64,000 bases of DNA from an uncultured Lachnospiraceae bacterium (GTDB lineage: Bacteria; Bacillota; Clostridia; Lachnospirales; Lachnospiraceae): positions 124,001-188,000 of the forward strand of contig CALWBQ010000025.1 of NCBI GenBank assembly GCA_944376125.1, in the 5' to 3' direction. Both the position numbers and the translations under genes were made by a program. Numbering within the stretch: the stretch's first letter is position 1; the number at the start of each line of letters is the position of its first letter. Below, one piece after another: positions 63,247 to 64,000 of the stretch. A model generated the notes under the pieces. It had not been told where the DNA came from and searched no databases. It was given only the letters and a program-made list of their open reading frames with translations.

Positions 63247-64000
63247 TCATTCTACAGGTTTATGGCGGGCAGCCTCCGGCATCACCATGACGGCCGGTTC
63301 TGCTGGGTGTTTCGCTTTTCCCCAGGCTTTTAGGCGCTGGTGGCGAAGCCGCTGCTCCTTCTCCCGCTTCAGGCAGGCAGCAGCCTCCTGGTCTGTCATA
63401 AAATATGGCACAGCCATCTGGACAACGTCAGGCCGCTGTGCTGAAATATCCGTCTCCTCATCCGGATCCTCCAAGAGATGGAAAACTCGGATCTTTTCTC
63501 CTATCCGGACAATTTTATAGGGATAACAGATAACCGCCTCCGCCATCAGCAAACTACCCTCGCGCTCCAGAATCTGCTGGATCCTGATCGGGCTTTTGTC
63601 TGGGCGGAAAATTTCAGAAAAAGAGAGCTCCGCGTTCTCATCCGAAGCCGCAAGCCGCAGAATACCCCGGGAAACATCCAGCAAACTGACAGGATCTTCT
63701 GTTGTCCCGGCACCGCCGCTCCCCGCTGCGATAAAAGGAACCCGCACAGCATCTTCATACAAAGTCTGCTTGCCGAAAATGCCCCTTTTCCCCAGCTGCT
63801 CTCCGTGATCGGAAGTATAAAGAAAAACGTACTGTCTGCCTGATTCCCGCTCTATGCGGCAGAACGCATCATACAGCTCTCCCAGATAGCGGTCCAGTGT
63901 CTCTACTAAACCGCAATAGGCAGCTCTGCAGTCCATAGCTTTTTCTTCTGTACAGCTCTGGAGGTAATCGGAATACTCTGAAAGCGCAGGAAATCCAAGG
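63247..64000 (-). CDS. Sulfatase, C-terminal part (cut by the window edge)
   Basis: The frame is open to the window end, so the N terminus, with the formylglycine motif, is missing. Visible: RAAYCGLVETLDRYLGELYDA and the metal-site VFLYTSDHGEQLGKRGIFGKQTLYEDAVRVPFI, which carries the Asp-His pair and Lys of the alkaline-phosphatase superfamily. The C-terminal FHLLEDPDEETDIS segment is typical of sulfatases. The substrate is probably a sulfated glycan or sugar, given the PTS component two genes on; a phosphonate or choline ester hydrolase is less likely. Confidence 0.9.
   Translation of the reverse strand, partial: LGFPALSEYSDYLQSCTEEKAMDCRAAYCGLVETLDRYLGELYDAFCRIERESGRQYVFLYTSDHGEQLGKRGIFGKQTLYEDAVRVPFIAAGSGGAGTTEDPVSLLDVSRGILRLAASDENAELSFSEIFRPDKSPIRIQQILEREGSLLMAEAVICYPYKIVRIGEKIRVFHLLEDPDEETDISAQRPDVVQMAVPYFMTDQEAAACLKREKEQRLRHQRLKAWGKAKHPAEPAVMVMPEAARHKPVE

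Noticed and set aside
61865..63520. 551-codon open frame on the plus strand
   Set aside because: Lies antisense to the DUF3604 gene and sulfatase, which have clear family motifs, operon spacing and ribosome sites; the antisense frame shows none.

Overview
The window reads as chromosome of an anaerobic, spore-forming Firmicute, most likely a member of the Lachnospiraceae (Clostridia). The evidence is the low-to-mid GC content, strong AGGAGG ribosome sites, the sporulation genes spoIIP and gpr, a CIRCE-controlled hrcA-grpE-dnaK-dnaJ cluster, and the order comEC-holA / rpsT / gpr-spoIIP-lepA-hemW / hrcA-grpE-dnaK-dnaJ / prmA-rsmE. That order is the one known from Bacillus subtilis, here interrupted by accessory blocks. 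The genus cannot be fixed from sequence alone. No tRNA, rRNA, transposase, integrase, CRISPR array or prophage gene was seen.

Layout. 0-4.2 kb: prmA-rsmE-cysteine desulfurase-thiI (RNA/protein methylation and tRNA thiolation). 4.5-8.2 kb: a MarR regulator divergent from citrate synthase, then a transglutaminase-fold protein. 8.2-13.2 kb: heat-shock operon hrcA-grpE-dnaK-dnaJ with a perfect CIRCE. 13.4-15.2 kb: two tandem exported 3D-domain proteins. 15.2-20.7 kb: hemW-lepA and spoIIP-gpr. 20.9-21.9 kb: rpsT and a Cu/Zn superoxide dismutase. 21.9-32.9 kb: an accessory block with a ten-gene minus-strand operon (cupin, AGE-family epimerase, SsuABC/NMT1-type ABC importer with two permeases and two ATPases, M24 peptidase, cupin, short-chain dehydrogenase), an RpiR regulator and an acid-sugar dehydratase of the enolase superfamily. 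32.9-39.9 kb: comEC, holA, a GerMN lipoprotein, an orphan sensor kinase and a DegV protein. 40.0-49.0 kb: a zinc-ribbon membrane protein, a fructokinase-like gene and a cell-surface operon. 49.2-53.1 kb: a repetitive coiled-coil protein and gap-pgk-tpiA. 53.3-61.1 kb: a PHP phosphatase and L-serine dehydratase, whose two subunit genes are separated by a sugar ABC importer cassette with its own AraC regulator. 61.2-64.0 kb: PTS IIB, DUF3604 and a sulfatase cut by the window edge.

The most striking block is the minus-strand operon at 41.9-49.0 kb. It encodes an FkbH-like enzyme (in known systems this family loads a glyceryl-type unit onto a carrier protein), a stand-alone acyl carrier protein, an AlgI/DltB-type MBOAT acyltransferase ending in the hexapeptide FIYARF, and a membrane-anchored SGNH-type transferase whose nucleophile position appears to be Cys. 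It also encodes a small exported protein, an M15 peptidase and a wall-binding-repeat transglutaminase. Together these look like a complete relay for moving an unusual, possibly hydroxylated, acyl group from the cytoplasm to an envelope polymer. It is analogous to D-alanylation by Dlt but with a different acyl donor; the acyl group and the acceptor are unknown.

Other points of interest: the sdaAB/sdaAA split; a sensor-kinase/GerMN-lipoprotein pair resembling actinobacterial MtrB-LpqB; an 84-bp higher-order repeat encoding four-heptad coiled-coil units; an exact 39-bp tandem duplication at the end of rsmE; a shared 16-mer upstream of both divergent arms of the RpiR locus; and hairpins inside several operons that probably set unequal expression.
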